A DNA stretch of 64,000 bases from Serripes groenlandicus (taxonomy: Eukaryota > Mollusca > Bivalvia > Cardiida > Cardiidae): NCBI GenBank assembly GCA_031761405.1, contig JASEVX010000011.1:21479996-21543995 (forward strand). Direction: 5' to 3'. The translations under genes were made by a program, and so were the position numbers. The number at the start of each line of letters is the position of its first letter. Position 1 is the first letter of the stretch. Under the pieces are notes generated by a model, which was given only the letters and a program-made list of their open reading frames with translations, was not told the origin of the DNA and did not search any database. Positions 63,727-64,000 of this stretch are shown here, piece by piece.

Positions 63727-64000
63727 ATAATATGTAACGGCAATTTCCTGGGAAAATTACCAGTACTTCTGTTCCATTTGACCCCACACCAGTCAGTAAT
63801 AATGCTCACCTTACCCCATAGTTCTGACCGCCAAGAAGGGAAAGCCATTACTACTATTCCTAAAGGAGGATGCTCTACCACTACAACATCAAGGTCGTCC
63901 CTATGTTATCAAACTCATAGTAAAGTACTAAAAGGTTTCATGGTTACATAAGGTCTTTAGCAGAACACTGATTCACCCTGCATCTTATTGAGAGATCTGA

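Noticed and set aside
59847..64000. Search for the first CHD4 exon with the start codon
   Set aside because: No minus-strand stretch here combines a Met start, acidic/Lys-rich coding and a phase-1 donor; the region is F1, F2, F4 and SINE debris. The exon probably lies to the right of the window.

Overview
This window is eukaryotic genomic DNA, most likely from a bivalve mollusc. Introns are long and AT-rich, there is no operon structure, and the intergenic and intronic DNA is packed with repeat types familiar from bivalves: elements with tandem units of about 150 bp that include the phrase 'agggc(g/a)ataactc', tRNA-headed SINEs and many short palindromic transposons. Species is inferred only; a heterodont clam or a Dreissena-like mussel would fit.

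The window is dominated by one minus-strand gene, an ortholog of the chromatin remodeller CHD3/CHD4/CHD5 (Mi-2), the ATPase of the NuRD complex. I could place 40 coding exons between 59846 (first exon seen; its first two bases complete a codon begun in an exon to the right of the window) and 6867 (stop codon). Splice phases agree across every junction once one local defect is set aside. The in-window product is about 2051 residues, in the order: Lys/Glu-rich N-terminal region with a conserved CHD N-terminal box, two PHD fingers (49.2-48.6 kb), two chromodomains (45.2-41.5 kb), SNF2 ATPase lobes (37.7-26.4 kb), the CHD C-terminal domains (26.1-22.2 kb), a long Lys/Glu-rich linker (21.8-17.3 kb), the second C-terminal CHD domain (17.4-13.1 kb) and a Pro/Thr-rich tail ending at 6867. 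Exon 1 with the start codon is not in the window.

The defect is a perfect 52-bp tandem duplication inside the third exon (56296-56399). It shifts the frame and creates a stop at the copy junction; with one copy the reading frame and the splice phase both fit. It is either an assembly error or a loss-of-function allele.

The introns are built from transposon debris. The main family (F1 here) is a piggyBac-like MITE with TTAA flanks and CCCTTTCCC ends. Seven copies are exactly 230 bp including the flanks, and dozens of degraded copies are present. A second family (F2) is an almost perfectly palindromic MITE of about 190 bp with a GTACTCAAAAGAATCGTCTC hairpin. A third (F4) is a palindromic element of about 240 bp. 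Other content: a 2.33-kb PIF/Harbinger-like element nested in an F1 copy, five tandem-repeat elements of the bivalve pearl/Helitron-like type, tRNA-headed SINEs, a relic of a non-LTR reverse transcriptase (1.7-2.6 kb) and three long hairpins in the first 1.3 kb. A 50-bp minisatellite (21 units) sits directly at the splice donor of the first seen exon and carries an F1 terminus in every unit. No prokaryotic genes, CRISPR, rRNA or convincing functional tRNA was seen, and I see no undescribed multi-gene system. The unusual biology is the dense invasion of one essential gene by MITEs that repeatedly end within 30 bp of splice sites.
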